A stretch of DNA of 64,000 nucleotides from Paracoccus sp. N5. GTDB taxonomy: Bacteria > Pseudomonadota > Alphaproteobacteria > Rhodobacterales > Rhodobacteraceae. A program made the translations under genes and the position numbers. The notes beneath the pieces are model-generated. The model was given only the letters and a program-made list of their open reading frames with translations, made no database searches and was not told the origin of the DNA. The first letter of the stretch is position 1. Every line of letters starts with the position of its first letter. Of the stretch, positions 1-8,803 are shown piece by piece. Location of the stretch: contig NZ_AQUO01000001.1 of NCBI RefSeq assembly GCF_000371965.1, positions 862,001-926,000 on the forward strand. The letters are read 5' to 3'.

Positions 1-274
1 GCGCCCAAAGGAGCGTGCCCAGCGTCAGCGCCGCGAGGATCAAGAGCCCGCCCATGGTCGGGGTGCCGGCCTTGGACAGGTGGCTTTGCGGGCCGTCGTC
101 GCGGATCGGCTGGCCCTTTTTCTGCTTGCGCCGCAGAAGGTCGATCAGCGGCCGGCCGAAGAAGAAGCCGAAGACCAGGGCGGTGAAGAAGGCGCCGCCG
201 GCGCGAAAGGTGATATATCTGAAAAGGTTGAAGAAATCCCCGCCGTCGGAGAGGTTCGTGAGCCAATAGAGCAT
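1..274 (-). CDS. mraY: Phospho-N-acetylmuramoyl-pentapeptide transferase MraY, N-terminal part (cut by window edge)
   Basis: MraY transfers phospho-MurNAc-pentapeptide from UDP to undecaprenyl phosphate at the inner membrane, making lipid I. Only the first 91 or so residues are present. They begin MLYWLTNLS, contain a first membrane segment (about residues 20-42), and include the family segment DDGPQSHLSKAGTPTMGG (about residues 60-77). The ATG at 274-272 overlaps the murF stop by one base (TAATG), so the two are translationally coupled. The gene runs off the left edge. Identity follows from the motif and its position after murF in a dcw cluster. Confidence 0.95.
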   Translation of the reverse strand, partial: MLYWLTNLSDGGDFFNLFRYITFRAGGAFFTALVFGFFFGRPLIDLLRRKQKKGQPIRDDGPQSHLSKAGTPTMGGLLILAALTLGTLLWA

Positions 275-1659
275 TACGCTGTCCTTTCGCCAGGCGCCGT
301 GCTTTGGCGCGTCCGCCGCAGCGCGTCAACCACCGTCGAGACCCGCGAGGATTTGGAGCCCTTCACAAGCACGATATCGCCGGTCGCGACCAAATCGCCG
401 ACGCGCAGGGCCAGTTCGGCGGCAGTCTCGGCATGCACGCCGCGGCGGTTTTCCGGCAGCGCCTCGTGCAGGGCGCGCATGCGCGGGCCGGCGGTATGGA
501 CCAGGTCGACCGCCGGGATCGAGGGGTCCTGCGCCATGCCGGCATGCATGGCGAGTTCGTCCGGGCCAAGCTCCAGCATGTCGCCCAGGATCGCCACCCG
601 CCGCCCGCCGGTCAGCCGCGCCAGCGTCGCCAGGCCGGCCGAGAGCGAGGTCGGGTTCGAGTTATAGGCGTCGTCGATCAGCCGCAGGCCGCCCAGGTCC
701 TCGACCGCGCCACGGCCCAGCGGCGGGTTCCAGTCCGCAAGATGTGTCGCCGCCGCGGCCGGATCGGCGCCGGCGGCCGACAGCGCGGCCAACACGCCGA
801 CCGCATTCATCACGAAATGCGTGCCGGCGGTGGCGAGGGTGAAATCCACCACCTCGCCCAGGATGCGGGCGCGGACCCGGGTGGTGCCGTCCACGGTCTC
901 GGCCTTCAGGGGTTGCGCCATGCCGTGCTGGCCGAAGCCGATGACGATGGCGCCGGCCTCGTCCGCGCAGTCGCGCAGAAGCTGGGTGACGGGCAGGTCC
1001 TCGGGGATGATGGCGGTGCCGGGCTGGGTCAGGCCGGCGAAGATCGCGCCCTTTTCGCGGGCGATGCCCTCGATGGCGCCGAAGGCCTCCAGATGCGCGG
1101 CCGCGACCGTGGTGATCATCGCGACATGCGGGCGGGCAAGGCGGGCCAGCGGCTCGATCTCGCCGGGGTGGTTCATGCCGATCTCGATGATGGCGAAATC
1201 GGTGTCTTCCGGCATCCGCGCCAAGGTCAGCGGCACGCCCCAGTGGTTGTTGTAGCTGGCCTCGGCGGCGTGGATCACGCCCTGACCGGTCAGCGCGATG
1301 CGGGCCATTTCCTTGGTCGAGGTCTTGCCGACCGAGCCGGTGATGGCGATGACCTTGCCCTGCATCCGGGCGCGGCCGGCGCGGCCCAGCGATTCCAGCG
1401 CGGCCAGGACATCGGGGACGACCAGCAGCGGCGCGTCGGGGGCCACGCCCTCCGGGATGCGGCTGACCAGCGCGGCGGCGGCGCCCTTGTCCAGCGCCTG
1501 GGCGACGAAGTCATGGCCGTCGCGCACATCCTTCAGCGCCACGAACAGGTCGCCGGGCCGCAGTGTGCGGGTGTCGATGGACACGCCCGTGATCACAAAA
1601 TCGCGGGTGGCGCGGCCGCCGGTGGCCCGCGCCGCGGCGTCAGAGGTCCAGAGCGTCAT
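274..1659 (-). CDS. murF: UDP-N-acetylmuramoyl-tripeptide--D-alanyl-D-alanine ligase MurF
   Basis: MurF adds D-Ala-D-Ala to UDP-MurNAc-tripeptide in the cytoplasm, the last soluble step of muropeptide synthesis. The 461-aa length is normal for the family. Visible are the N-terminal Mur domain (VSIDTRTLRPGDLFVALKD, about residues 27-45), the ATP-binding P-loop ITGSVGKTSTKEM (about 105-117), the ASYNNHWGVPLT segment, and the C-terminal DDAYNSNPTS motif. Its ATG overlaps the murE stop as ATGA at 1656-1659 and its stop touches the mraY start, so it sits inside a coupled operon. Confidence 0.96.
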   Translation of the reverse strand: MTLWTSDAAARATGGRATRDFVITGVSIDTRTLRPGDLFVALKDVRDGHDFVAQALDKGAAAALVSRIPEGVAPDAPLLVVPDVLAALESLGRAGRARMQGKVIAITGSVGKTSTKEMARIALTGQGVIHAAEASYNNHWGVPLTLARMPEDTDFAIIEIGMNHPGEIEPLARLARPHVAMITTVAAAHLEAFGAIEGIAREKGAIFAGLTQPGTAIIPEDLPVTQLLRDCADEAGAIVIGFGQHGMAQPLKAETVDGTTRVRARILGEVVDFTLATAGTHFVMNAVGVLAALSAAGADPAAAATHLADWNPPLGRGAVEDLGGLRLIDDAYNSNPTSLSAGLATLARLTGGRRVAILGDMLELGPDELAMHAGMAQDPSIPAVDLVHTAGPRMRALHEALPENRRGVHAETAAELALRVGDLVATGDIVLVKGSKSSRVSTVVDALRRTRQSTAPGERTA

Positions 1660-3155
1660 ATCTTGCCATCCAGCGCGGCGACGGCGACCGAGGCTTGTTC
1701 CGCATCGTCGAAGGGATAGACGTCGCTGCCGATGATCTGGCCGGTCTCGTGGCCCTTCCCGGCGATCAGCAGCGCGTCGCCGGGTTGCAGGGCATCGACG
1801 CCGCGCAGGATCGCCTCGGCGCGGTCGCCGATCTCATGCGCCTCGGGGCCGGCGCCGGCCATGACCTCGGCGCGGATCGCGGCCGGGTCCTCCGAGCGCG
1901 GGTTGTCGTCGGTGACATAGACCACGTCGGCAAAGGCGCGCGCCGCCTCGCCCATCAGCGGGCGCTTGAGCCGGTCGCGGTCGCCGCCGGCGCCGAAGAC
2001 CACGACGATGCGGCCCATGACATGCGGCCGCAGCGATTGCAGGGCCGAGGCCAGCGCCCCGGGCTTGTGGCTGTAATCGACGAAGACCGCCGCGCCATTG
2101 TCGCGCACCGCGGCCAGTTCCATGCGGCCGCGCACGGTGGTCAGGCCCGGCAGGGTCTCGATCACCCGGGCGGGCTCATCGCCGGCGGCGATGGCGAGGC
2201 CGGCAGCGGCCAGCACGTTCTCGGCCTGGAAGCCGCCGATCAGCGCCAGACGGACCAGATGCGCCTGGCCGTGCCAGGAAAAGCGCAGGTCCTGCCCGGT
2301 CGCGTCGTAGCGCTGGCCCAGGATGCGCAGGTCGGCGCCCTCGGCCTGGCCGATGGTGGTCAGGGCCAGGCCACGCTCGCGCGCGATCTGCGCCATCTGC
2401 CGGCCGCGCGGGTCGTCGACATTGACCACCGCAGCAGAGCCCTCGTCCAGGATATGGTTGAAAAGCAAGGCCTTGGCGGAGAAATAATCGTCAAAGTTCT
2501 TGTGGTAGTCCAGGTGGTCCTGGCTGAAATTGGTGAAGGCACCGGCTTTCAGCCGCACCCCGTCCAGCCGGCGCTGATCAAGCCCGTGGCTCGATGCCTC
2601 CATCGCGGCATGGGTGACGCCCTCGGCGGCGGCCTCGGCCAGCACGCGGTGCAGGGTGATCGGCTCGGGCGTGGTATGGGCCAGTTTCGCCTGGTAATCG
2701 CCCTGCACGCCCATGGTGCCCAGGCTGATCGCCTTGTGGCCCAGCGCCTGCCAGATCTGCCGCGTGAAAGTCGCAACCGAGGTCTTGCCCGAGGTGCCGG
2801 TGACGGCAACCATGGTTTCCGGCTGGGCGGCGAACCACAGCGCGGCGGCCCCGGCCAGCGCGGCGCGCGGATCCTCGGCCACCACCAGCGCCGCGTCCGA
2901 GCCGGCCAGTTCGGCCGCCGCGATCTCGGCGCCCTTGCGGTCGGTCAGCACGGCGCCCGCGCCCTGGCGCAGCGCATATTGGATGAACGCGCCGCCATGC
3001 GTGGCCGAGCCGGGCAGCGCCGCGAACAGGAAGCCCGGTTTCACCTGCCGCGAATCGACGGCCATGCCCGTCACCTCGGGGTCGCGCCCCTTGTCCCCCC
3101 TCAGCCCCAGAAGGGACAGCCGCATCGCCCGATCCGCCACGAAACCCCCGTTCAT
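1656..3155 (-). CDS. murE: UDP-N-acetylmuramoyl-L-alanyl-D-glutamate--2,6-diaminopimelate ligase MurE
   Basis: MurE adds meso-diaminopimelate to UDP-MurNAc-L-Ala-D-Glu. The P-loop VTGTSGKTSVATF (about residues 116-128), the TTPEP substrate motif and the DNPRSEDP motif are present. DNPR is the signature of diaminopimelate-specific rather than lysine-specific MurE, so a Gram-negative DAP wall is expected. The ATG at 3155 overlaps the ftsI stop (TGATG) and gives 499 aa. An internal ATG at 3125 (MRLSLLG) has a better purine-rich upstream sequence and would give 489 aa, so the exact start is open. Confidence 0.95.
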   Translation of the reverse strand: MNGGFVADRAMRLSLLGLRGDKGRDPEVTGMAVDSRQVKPGFLFAALPGSATHGGAFIQYALRQGAGAVLTDRKGAEIAAAELAGSDAALVVAEDPRAALAGAAALWFAAQPETMVAVTGTSGKTSVATFTRQIWQALGHKAISLGTMGVQGDYQAKLAHTTPEPITLHRVLAEAAAEGVTHAAMEASSHGLDQRRLDGVRLKAGAFTNFSQDHLDYHKNFDDYFSAKALLFNHILDEGSAAVVNVDDPRGRQMAQIARERGLALTTIGQAEGADLRILGQRYDATGQDLRFSWHGQAHLVRLALIGGFQAENVLAAAGLAIAAGDEPARVIETLPGLTTVRGRMELAAVRDNGAAVFVDYSHKPGALASALQSLRPHVMGRIVVVFGAGGDRDRLKRPLMGEAARAFADVVYVTDDNPRSEDPAAIRAEVMAGAGPEAHEIGDRAEAILRGVDALQPGDALLIAGKGHETGQIIGSDVYPFDDAEQASVAVAALDGKI

Positions 3156-4966
3156 CAATTCGAGACGAGCTTTAGCCCATCGGGCAAAGGCCGTTCAACC
3201 GTCGGCAACTGGGTTTCGGTGCTGGGACGCAGGCCCAGAAGCGGCGCGACGCGGCGGATCATCTCGCCCGCGACGGGGGCCACGGTCATGCCCGCCGTGC
3301 GGCTTTCGCCGCCGCCGGCCAGCCCGGCCGAGGGCTCGTCCAGGGACACCACCAGCACATAGCGCGGGTCGCTGACCGGGAAGGCCGAAGCGAAGGTCGC
3401 CACGACCTTGTTCTTGTAATAGCCGCCGGTCGGGCGCGGCTTGTCGGCGGTGCCGGTCTTGCCGGCGACCTCGTAGCCCGGGACATCGGCCGAGCGCGCG
3501 GTGCCGCGCGTCACCACCTGGCGCAGCAATTGCATCGCGGTATGGGCGGCGGATGCCGACAGCACCTGCTCGCCCTCGCGGCGCGAGCGGTCGTGGATCA
3601 GCGTCGGGCGCACCCGCTTGCCGCCATTGGCGATGGTGGCATAGGCCGAGGCCAGATGCAGCGGGCTGGCCGCCAGACCGTGGCCGAAGGCCACCGTGGC
3701 CGAGGTCACGGCGGGCCAGCGCTGCGGCACCAGGGGCTTGCCGGTCGGCGCCTCGCTCATCTCGATGGGCGTCGGCTCGAACAGGCCCAGGCGCTCCAGG
3801 AAGTCCTTCTGCCGCTCGGGGCCCAGCAGTTGCGCCACGCGCACCGTGCCGACGTTCGACGACTTGGCGATGATGTCCGCGACCGAGATCTGCGCGCCAT
3901 ACTGGTGGCCGTTGAATTCGCTGATGAGGTATTTGCCGATGCGCAGCGGCGACTTGCCGTTGATCATCGTCGTCGGGCTGACCAGCTTCAGGTCGATGGC
4001 CTGCGCCACCGGGAAGATCTTGAAGGTCGAGCCCAGTTCATACTGGCCCTGCACCGCGCGGTTGAACAGCGGGCTGTCCGAGGGGTCGCCCTTGAGCAGC
4101 GGCCGCGGCCGGTCGTTGGGATCGAAATCGGGCAGGCTGGCCATGGCCACGATCTCGCCGGTCTTGACCTCCATCAGGATGCCGGTCGCACCCTTGGCGT
4201 TCATGACCTTCATGCCGTTGCCGAGCACCTCCTCCATCGCCGCCTGAACGGTCAGGTCCAGCGACAGGCTCAGCGGCGCGCCATCATTGGCCGGGTCGCG
4301 CAGCCAGCGGTCGAAGGCCTTTTCGACGCCGGCGACGCCCACGACCTCGGCGTCGGCCACGCCCTCCTTGCCGAAGGTGGCGCCGCCCAGGATATGGCTG
4401 GCGATATGGCCGTTCGGATAAAGCCGCATCTCGCGCGGGCCGAACAGCAGGCCCGGCTCGCCGATGTCGTGGACGGCCTGCATCTGTTCCGGGCTGATCT
4501 TCTTCTTGATCCAGACGAAGGTGCGCTTGCCGGTGAAATCCTTCTGCAACCGCTCCAGGCTCAGGTCGGGAAAGATCCCGACCAGCGCCTTGGCCGCGCC
4601 CTGGGGATCGACCATCTGATGCGGATGGGCATAGAGCGAATGGGTCAGCAGGTTCGTCGCCAGCACCCGGCCCTGGCGGTCGGTGATATCGGCGCGCTGC
4701 GAGATGATCTGCGCGCCCGAGGTCTGCACCCGCGGCTCGGCCGGGTGGGACGAGGCCAGCACGCCCATCTTCAGGCCCACGGTGCAAAACGCCGCCGCAA
4801 AGGCGCAGGACATGAAGAACAGCCGGGTGCGGGCGCTGCCGCGCGCCCTTTCCTGGATCTCGGCGTGACGCTGGGCGCGGTTCTCGGCCTCGATGGCGTC
4901 GGGATTCTCGCCCTTCTCGCGGGCGCGAAGGATGCGGGCCAGCGGGCGCAGCGGGGTGCGGATCAT
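3155..4966 (-). CDS. ftsI: Peptidoglycan D,D-transpeptidase FtsI (PBP3)
   Basis: FtsI is the septal class B penicillin-binding protein that cross-links peptidoglycan during division. The 603-aa protein has a short cytoplasmic N-terminus, one membrane anchor (RLFFMSCAFAAAFCTVGLKM, about residues 51-70), a PBP dimer domain and a transpeptidase domain. The active-site triad is complete: STFK (nucleophile Ser), SSN in IIAKSSNVGTV, and KTGT in VAGKTGTADKP. The start at 4966 is preceded by AGGAGAG and overlaps the ftsL stop as ATGA. A longer frame reaching 5179 reads through ftsL and is rejected. Confidence 0.95.
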   Translation of the reverse strand: MIRTPLRPLARILRAREKGENPDAIEAENRAQRHAEIQERARGSARTRLFFMSCAFAAAFCTVGLKMGVLASSHPAEPRVQTSGAQIISQRADITDRQGRVLATNLLTHSLYAHPHQMVDPQGAAKALVGIFPDLSLERLQKDFTGKRTFVWIKKKISPEQMQAVHDIGEPGLLFGPREMRLYPNGHIASHILGGATFGKEGVADAEVVGVAGVEKAFDRWLRDPANDGAPLSLSLDLTVQAAMEEVLGNGMKVMNAKGATGILMEVKTGEIVAMASLPDFDPNDRPRPLLKGDPSDSPLFNRAVQGQYELGSTFKIFPVAQAIDLKLVSPTTMINGKSPLRIGKYLISEFNGHQYGAQISVADIIAKSSNVGTVRVAQLLGPERQKDFLERLGLFEPTPIEMSEAPTGKPLVPQRWPAVTSATVAFGHGLAASPLHLASAYATIANGGKRVRPTLIHDRSRREGEQVLSASAAHTAMQLLRQVVTRGTARSADVPGYEVAGKTGTADKPRPTGGYYKNKVVATFASAFPVSDPRYVLVVSLDEPSAGLAGGGESRTAGMTVAPVAGEMIRRVAPLLGLRPSTETQLPTVERPLPDGLKLVSN

Positions 4967-5343
4967 GGCGTGCTCTCCTGTGGACGGCGCGGCGGATAGC
5001 CGGCGGGACGTTCGATGGGCATGTCTGCGCCGGGCGGCGGCTCGGGCGCCTTGGGCGTCGGGAAGGCGACCTGGCCCACGTCGACGAACTGGTCCGAGCC
5101 GAAGGGCACCAGCTTCAGCTTGTCGAAATTCAGGTTCACCAGCTGGCGCAGCCGCTCGGGCCGGTTCAGAAAGGCCCATTCGGCGCGCATCACGCCCAGT
5201 TCCTCGCGCAGATGACCGATCTGGCGCTGGATCTCGGACATTTCGCCGATCGCGGCCTGGGTGCGGTAATTCTCGCGATAGGCCCAGAAGGCCAGGCCCA
5301 TGACGACCAGCGTGGTCAAAAGGTAAAGCACCGAGCGCATCAT
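4963..5343 (-). CDS. ftsL: Cell division protein FtsL
   Basis: FtsL is a small bitopic divisome scaffold that pairs with FtsB and FtsQ. The 126-aa protein starts MMRSVLYLL, has one membrane segment (about residues 3-22) and then a heptad-type helix (EMSEIQRQIGHLREELGVMRAEW without loss of register). The end is Pro-rich (PEPPPGADMPIERPAGYPP). FtsL diverges strongly in sequence, so the call rests on topology, size and its conserved place between rsmH and ftsI. The ATG at 5343 overlaps the rsmH stop (ATGA). A second ATG at 5340 has better spacing from the upstream AAAGGGGGG. Confidence 0.85.
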   Translation of the reverse strand: MMRSVLYLLTTLVVMGLAFWAYRENYRTQAAIGEMSEIQRQIGHLREELGVMRAEWAFLNRPERLRQLVNLNFDKLKLVPFGSDQFVDVGQVAFPTPKAPEPPPGADMPIERPAGYPPRRPQESTP

Positions 5344-6308
5344 GCCCCCCTTTCGTCGAGACGGGGCAGGCCCAGCGCCTCGGGATCGACGCGGCCGGCC
5401 GGGGCGTCGGTGCGGATGCCGACGCGCAGCAGGGCCGAGCGCGAGCGCGGGTTCACCGCCAGTTCCTGCTCGTCCGGGCCGATGGCGCGGCGGAAGGGCA
5501 GCGTGAAGGCGGCCTCGGACCGCCGGGTCTCGGGCGCATGGCGGCTGCCGCCGCCGGCGCTGTTCGAGCGCGCCTGCATGAAGCGCTTGACGATGCGGTC
5601 CTCGAGCGAATGGAAGCTGACCACGGCCAGCTTGCCGCCCGGCCGCAGCACGCGCTCTGCCGCGGCGAGGCCGGCGACGAGCTGGCCGAATTCGTCGTTG
5701 ACCCAGATGCGGATCGCCTGAAAGGCGCGGGTCGAGGGGTGGCTTTGCCCGGGCTTGGCGCGCGGCAGGCAGCCGGCGACGATGTCGGACAGCTGCCCGG
5801 TGCGGCTCAGCGGCCGCGCCGCCACGATGGCCTTGGCGATGCGGCGCGAGGCGCGCTCCTCGCCGTAAAGGTAAAGCACGTCGGCGATGACCGCTTCCGG
5901 GGCGGTGTTCAGCAGATCGGCCGCCGTTGGCCCGTCGCCGCCCATGCGCATGTCCAGCGGGCCGTCGCGCAGGAACGAGAACCCGCGCTCGGGCTGGTCG
6001 AGCTGCATCGAGCTGACGCCCAGGTCCAGCACCACGCCGTCCACCGGCCCGCCGGCCAGCGTGTCGAGATCCGAGAAGGTGCCTTCGACCAGGCGCAGCC
6101 GGTCGCCGTATGCGCCGGCCCAAGCCTCGGCCATGCGGAACACGCTGGGATCGCGGTCGATGCCGATGACCTGCGCGGCGCCCTGCTCCAGCAGGCCGCG
6201 GGCATAGCCGCCGGCGCCGAAGGTGCCGTCGACCCAGGTGCCCTCAACAGGCGCAACGGCCCGCAACAGCGGGCCAAGCAGGACGGGGATATGCGGGTCG
6301 GACACCAT
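5340..6308 (-). CDS. rsmH: 16S rRNA (cytosine(1402)-N(4))-methyltransferase RsmH (MraW)
   Basis: RsmH methylates N4 of C1402 in the 16S rRNA decoding centre using S-adenosylmethionine. The 322-aa length is typical. The start HIPVLLGPLLRAVAP, the SAM site GTFGAGGYARGLLEQG (about residues 29-44), the DLGVSSMQLDQPERGFSF motif (about 95-112) and the RAFQAIRIWVNDE segment are all characteristic. It begins at the base following the mraZ stop (TAG then ATG) and overlaps ftsL by four bases. Confidence 0.96.
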   Translation of the reverse strand: MVSDPHIPVLLGPLLRAVAPVEGTWVDGTFGAGGYARGLLEQGAAQVIGIDRDPSVFRMAEAWAGAYGDRLRLVEGTFSDLDTLAGGPVDGVVLDLGVSSMQLDQPERGFSFLRDGPLDMRMGGDGPTAADLLNTAPEAVIADVLYLYGEERASRRIAKAIVAARPLSRTGQLSDIVAGCLPRAKPGQSHPSTRAFQAIRIWVNDEFGQLVAGLAAAERVLRPGGKLAVVSFHSLEDRIVKRFMQARSNSAGGGSRHAPETRRSEAAFTLPFRRAIGPDEQELAVNPRSRSALLRVGIRTDAPAGRVDPEALGLPRLDERGA

Positions 6309-6815
6309 CTAACCCTCGTCCCTTGCGGCCAGAGCCAGCAGCGACAGCGGGTCGGCGCCCGGCTCCAGTTCCGGCACGCGGGCCTCCAGCGCACGCTCTT
6401 CCTCGGCATAGGCCTCGGGGGTCCAGACCTTCAGGCTGTCGCCGGCCGAGATGAAGAAGGCGCTGTCGGTCAGGCCGATCTTCTCGCGCAGCTTCTGCGG
6501 CAAGACCAGGCGGCCGTCGCCGTCGATCTCGGCCTCGTCGGCGTGACCCTGGTAGATGTTTTCCAGCAGGTTGCGGCCGGCCGAGCCGCGCGGCATGCGG
6601 GCGATGCCGTCCTCGATCTCTTCCATGGCCTTGATGGTGAAGAGTTGCAGCCAGTTCCAGTCGCGGGTGCCATAGACGATGACCAGTTGCGCGCGCTTGC
6701 CGGCCTGCCAGTCGGGATCGGAGGATTCAAAGACGCGACGGAACTTGGCCGGGATGGAAACGCGGCCCTTCGCGTCCACCTTGACCTCTTCCGACCCTCT
6801 GAACCGGCGTGCCAA
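6309..6815 (-). CDS. mraZ: Transcriptional regulator / division-cluster first gene MraZ
   Basis: MraZ is an AbrB-type DNA-binding protein that represses the dcw cluster it heads. The 168-aa protein shows the two expected SpoVT-AbrB halves: VDAKGRVSIPAKFRR (about residues 13-27) and the second repeat IDGDGRLVLPQKLREKIGL (about 95-113). The only in-frame start that fits is TTG at 6815, seven bases after a strong AAAGGAGG ribosome-binding site. A TTG start may limit its translation. It is slightly longer than the roughly 150 aa common in enterics because of an acidic C-terminal tail. Confidence 0.95.
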   Translation of the reverse strand: MARRFRGSEEVKVDAKGRVSIPAKFRRVFESSDPDWQAGKRAQLVIVYGTRDWNWLQLFTIKAMEEIEDGIARMPRGSAGRNLLENIYQGHADEAEIDGDGRLVLPQKLREKIGLTDSAFFISAGDSLKVWTPEAYAEEERALEARVPELEPGADPLSLLALAARDEG

Positions 6816-6867
6816 GGGCGCGCCCTCCTTTCACTGTCCGACCTTTCCGGTCTCCCGAAAAGGAAAG

Positions 6868-6901
6868 GGCGGATCGGGCTGCTGCCACTGCCCGATCCGC
6901 C
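6868..6901 (-). promoter_or_regulatory. Terminator-like hairpin in the mraZ leader (possible attenuator)
   Basis: GGCGGATCGGGC at 6868-6879 and GCCCGATCCGCC at 6890-6901 are perfect 12-bp arms with a 10-base spacer. Read on the minus strand the stem is followed by CTTTCCTTTTC, a pyrimidine-rich tail as in intrinsic terminators. It lies about 53 bases before the mraZ start, inside what should be its 5' leader. It could end transcripts from upstream or attenuate the dcw operon. Function is inferred from structure only. Confidence 0.5.
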
Positions 6902-7087
6902 GCCCTCGTTCCCATCTCTGGGCCCCGTAGTTTCGGGGATCGTGCCCTGCGTTTCACGCCACCTGGGGGAGGTGCTGCTCGCGCGTCGCAGAGGCCATTT
7001 TTCGGAAGCGGGTGCCTGTATGAAGCCTGCTTGTCGCCTTGGGGTCTTGGTGCCCCTGAAGCCCGTCTCCGTGAGCAAAGGGATGAC

Positions 7088-7127
7088 ATGGGAATTTATG
7101 GGACGCAATGGATTTGTTTGGACCGAC
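7088..7127. promoter_or_regulatory. 10-bp periodic TGGGA repeats, candidate MraZ operator
   Basis: On the plus strand ATGGGAATTT, ATGGGACGCA, ATGGATTTGT and TTGGACCGAC follow one another in exact 10-bp register. The first two have the full TGGGA core and the last two are degenerate. MraZ in E. coli binds TGGGN direct repeats separated by 5 bases, the same period. The repeats lie about 270 bp from the mraZ start and run opposite to it, which weakens the assignment. Confidence 0.4.
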
Positions 7128-7455
7128 CGGGGCAGCAGGCGGGCCTCCGCGCGTGAACAGCCGGCGAACAATTTCACACCTTGGCAGAGCACGGGGAAGG
7201 TATCGCGGCCCAGCCGCCGTTAACCACAAGATCTGGTGCATCCCGAGGCTGTGGCAAATAAATCCCAGCAATTCCCGGAATCGACATGGGCGCCCCGGAA
7301 GGGCGCCCTGTCAGCCGGTCCGGGCCAGCCGGGAATCGGAAAGGAGCGGCAGAATCACGGGGCTTCACGCGGCGGTGATTCGGAAACTGCGCCTGTCCCG
7401 TGCATTCCCGGCGCCCGTTCCCATGCTTTCCCAAGCCCGCGGACGGGGCCGGGGA

Positions 7456-8565
7456 TCAGGCCATGCCGCCGCCGATCAGCCGGTCGGCCAGCCGGGCAAA
7501 GGATTCGGCCACCGGCCCGTCCCCGGCCGCGACCGGCGTGCCGGCGTCGCCCGCCAGCCGCACCTCGAGGTTCAGGGGAATCTCGCCCAGAAAGGGCAGG
7601 TTCAGCTTCGCCGCCTCGGCCGCAACGCCGCCATGGCCGAAAAGATGCGCCTCGTGCCCGCAGTTCGGGCAGATATAGGTGGACATATTCTCTACCAGCC
7701 CCAGCACCGGCGTCTTGAGCTTGTCGAACATGTCGATGGCGCGGCGGGCGTCGATCAGCGCCACGTCCTGCGGCGTCGAGACGATGATCGCCCCCGTGAC
7801 CTGCGCCTTCTGGCACAGCGACAACTGCACGTCGCCGGTGCCGGGCGGCAGATCGACCAGCAGCACGTCGAGTTCGCCCCATTTCACCTGGTTCAGCATC
7901 TGCTGCAGCGCGCCCATCAGCATGGGACCGCGCCAGACCACCGCCTCGCCTTCCTTCATCATCAGGCCCAGCGACATGGTGGTGACGCCATGCGCGTGCA
8001 GCGGCTCGATCATGTCGCCGTCGCTTTTCGGGCGCTGTCCGGTCAGTCCCAGCATGCGCGGCTGCGAGGGGCCATAGATATCGGCATCCAGCAGCCCGAC
8101 CCGCCGCCCCTTGCGCGCCAGCGCCACGGCGAGGTTCGAGGTCAGCGTCGATTTCCCGACCCCGCCCTTGCCCGAGCCGATGGCGAGGATCCGCGCCACG
8201 CCGCTGACCGGCGCCGGGCCGGCCTGCGGCGTCGGATGCCGGCCGATCTTCAGGCTGGGCGCCGGCGCCCCGGGCGGGCCCGAGCGCGCCGTCACCTGCG
8301 GTGCGGCGCCGCGCGGCCCGGCGGGGGCGGTGGTGACGATCTGCACCTTCTCGACCCCCGGCAGCGCCGAAAGCAGCCGCTGCGCCTCGGCCTCGACCGG
8401 GGCCAGCGCGCGGGCCAGCGCGGGGTCCGAGGCCTCGATGACGAATCGCACGATGCCCGATTCGACGTTCAGGGCCCGCACCATGTCGCGCGAAACCAGG
8501 GTTCCGCCCCCGGGAATCGCGATCCGCGAAAGCTCCTCGAGCACACGTTCCCGTGAAATGGTCAT
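7456..8565 (-). CDS. apbC: Mrp/ApbC/NBP35-family Fe-S cluster carrier P-loop ATPase
   Basis: This family binds and transfers [4Fe-4S] clusters to apo-proteins in the cytoplasm. The 369-aa protein (start ATG 8565 after TGGGGG) has an N-terminal DUF59/MIP18-like domain (about residues 1-85), a Pro/Ala-rich linker, then the deviant Walker A GSGKGGVGKST (about 124-134), DADIYGPSQPR, VDLPPGTGD and the cluster-ligand CPNC motif in YICPNCGHEAHLFG. Upstream in-frame codons to 8718 give an unlikely Cys/Arg-rich extension and were left out. It stands alone; no Fe-S client gene is adjacent. Confidence 0.93.
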   Translation of the reverse strand: MTISRERVLEELSRIAIPGGGTLVSRDMVRALNVESGIVRFVIEASDPALARALAPVEAEAQRLLSALPGVEKVQIVTTAPAGPRGAAPQVTARSGPPGAPAPSLKIGRHPTPQAGPAPVSGVARILAIGSGKGGVGKSTLTSNLAVALARKGRRVGLLDADIYGPSQPRMLGLTGQRPKSDGDMIEPLHAHGVTTMSLGLMMKEGEAVVWRGPMLMGALQQMLNQVKWGELDVLLVDLPPGTGDVQLSLCQKAQVTGAIIVSTPQDVALIDARRAIDMFDKLKTPVLGLVENMSTYICPNCGHEAHLFGHGGVAAEAAKLNLPFLGEIPLNLEVRLAGDAGTPVAAGDGPVAESFARLADRLIGGGMA

Positions 8566-8803
8566 GGCAGGCCCCCAATTGCAGCGCCCGCAGCATGGCA
8601 ATTCGCGACAGGCTCGGCAAGGCGCGACAAACGCGCATCCCCGGCTAAGTCGCTGTGACCTCGGGTAAAATACGACCCATGAGGTCGGTAATCCTGTCCA
8701 CGGCTCGCCGGACATCACGAAAACTCACGAAATATTAACGATTTGCAACAGGGTTCCCGAAACAGCCATGCCGTTTCTGCATAGCAGCATGGCGTCTTCG
8801 TCC

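Larger units (their letters stand above)
6816..7455. other. 640-bp intergenic leader of the dcw cluster; no convincing gene
   Basis: No reading frame here looks like a protein. The minus strand must carry the mraZ promoter. Visible structures are a 12-bp inverted repeat close to mraZ (6868-6901), a set of 10-bp periodic TGGGA repeats (7088-7127), and a GGGCGCCC inverted pair with a 5-base loop at 7288-7308 just downstream of apbC. I looked for RNase P RNA signatures, because rnpB lies near mraZ in some alphaproteobacteria, and saw none. Confidence 0.6.

Noticed and set aside
1585..1600. GTGATCACAA in murF as a third TCA-type operator
   Set aside because: It is a single site inside coding sequence with no 21-bp partner and no promoter context.
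304..1719. 471-codon plus-strand frame opposite murF
   Set aside because: It lies antisense to an unmistakable murF with all motifs. Long antisense frames are expected in high-GC DNA and its product is low-complexity.
6816..7455. RNase P RNA gene near mraZ
   Set aside because: rnpB is found near mraZ in some alphaproteobacteria, but neither strand here shows its conserved opening or core sequences.
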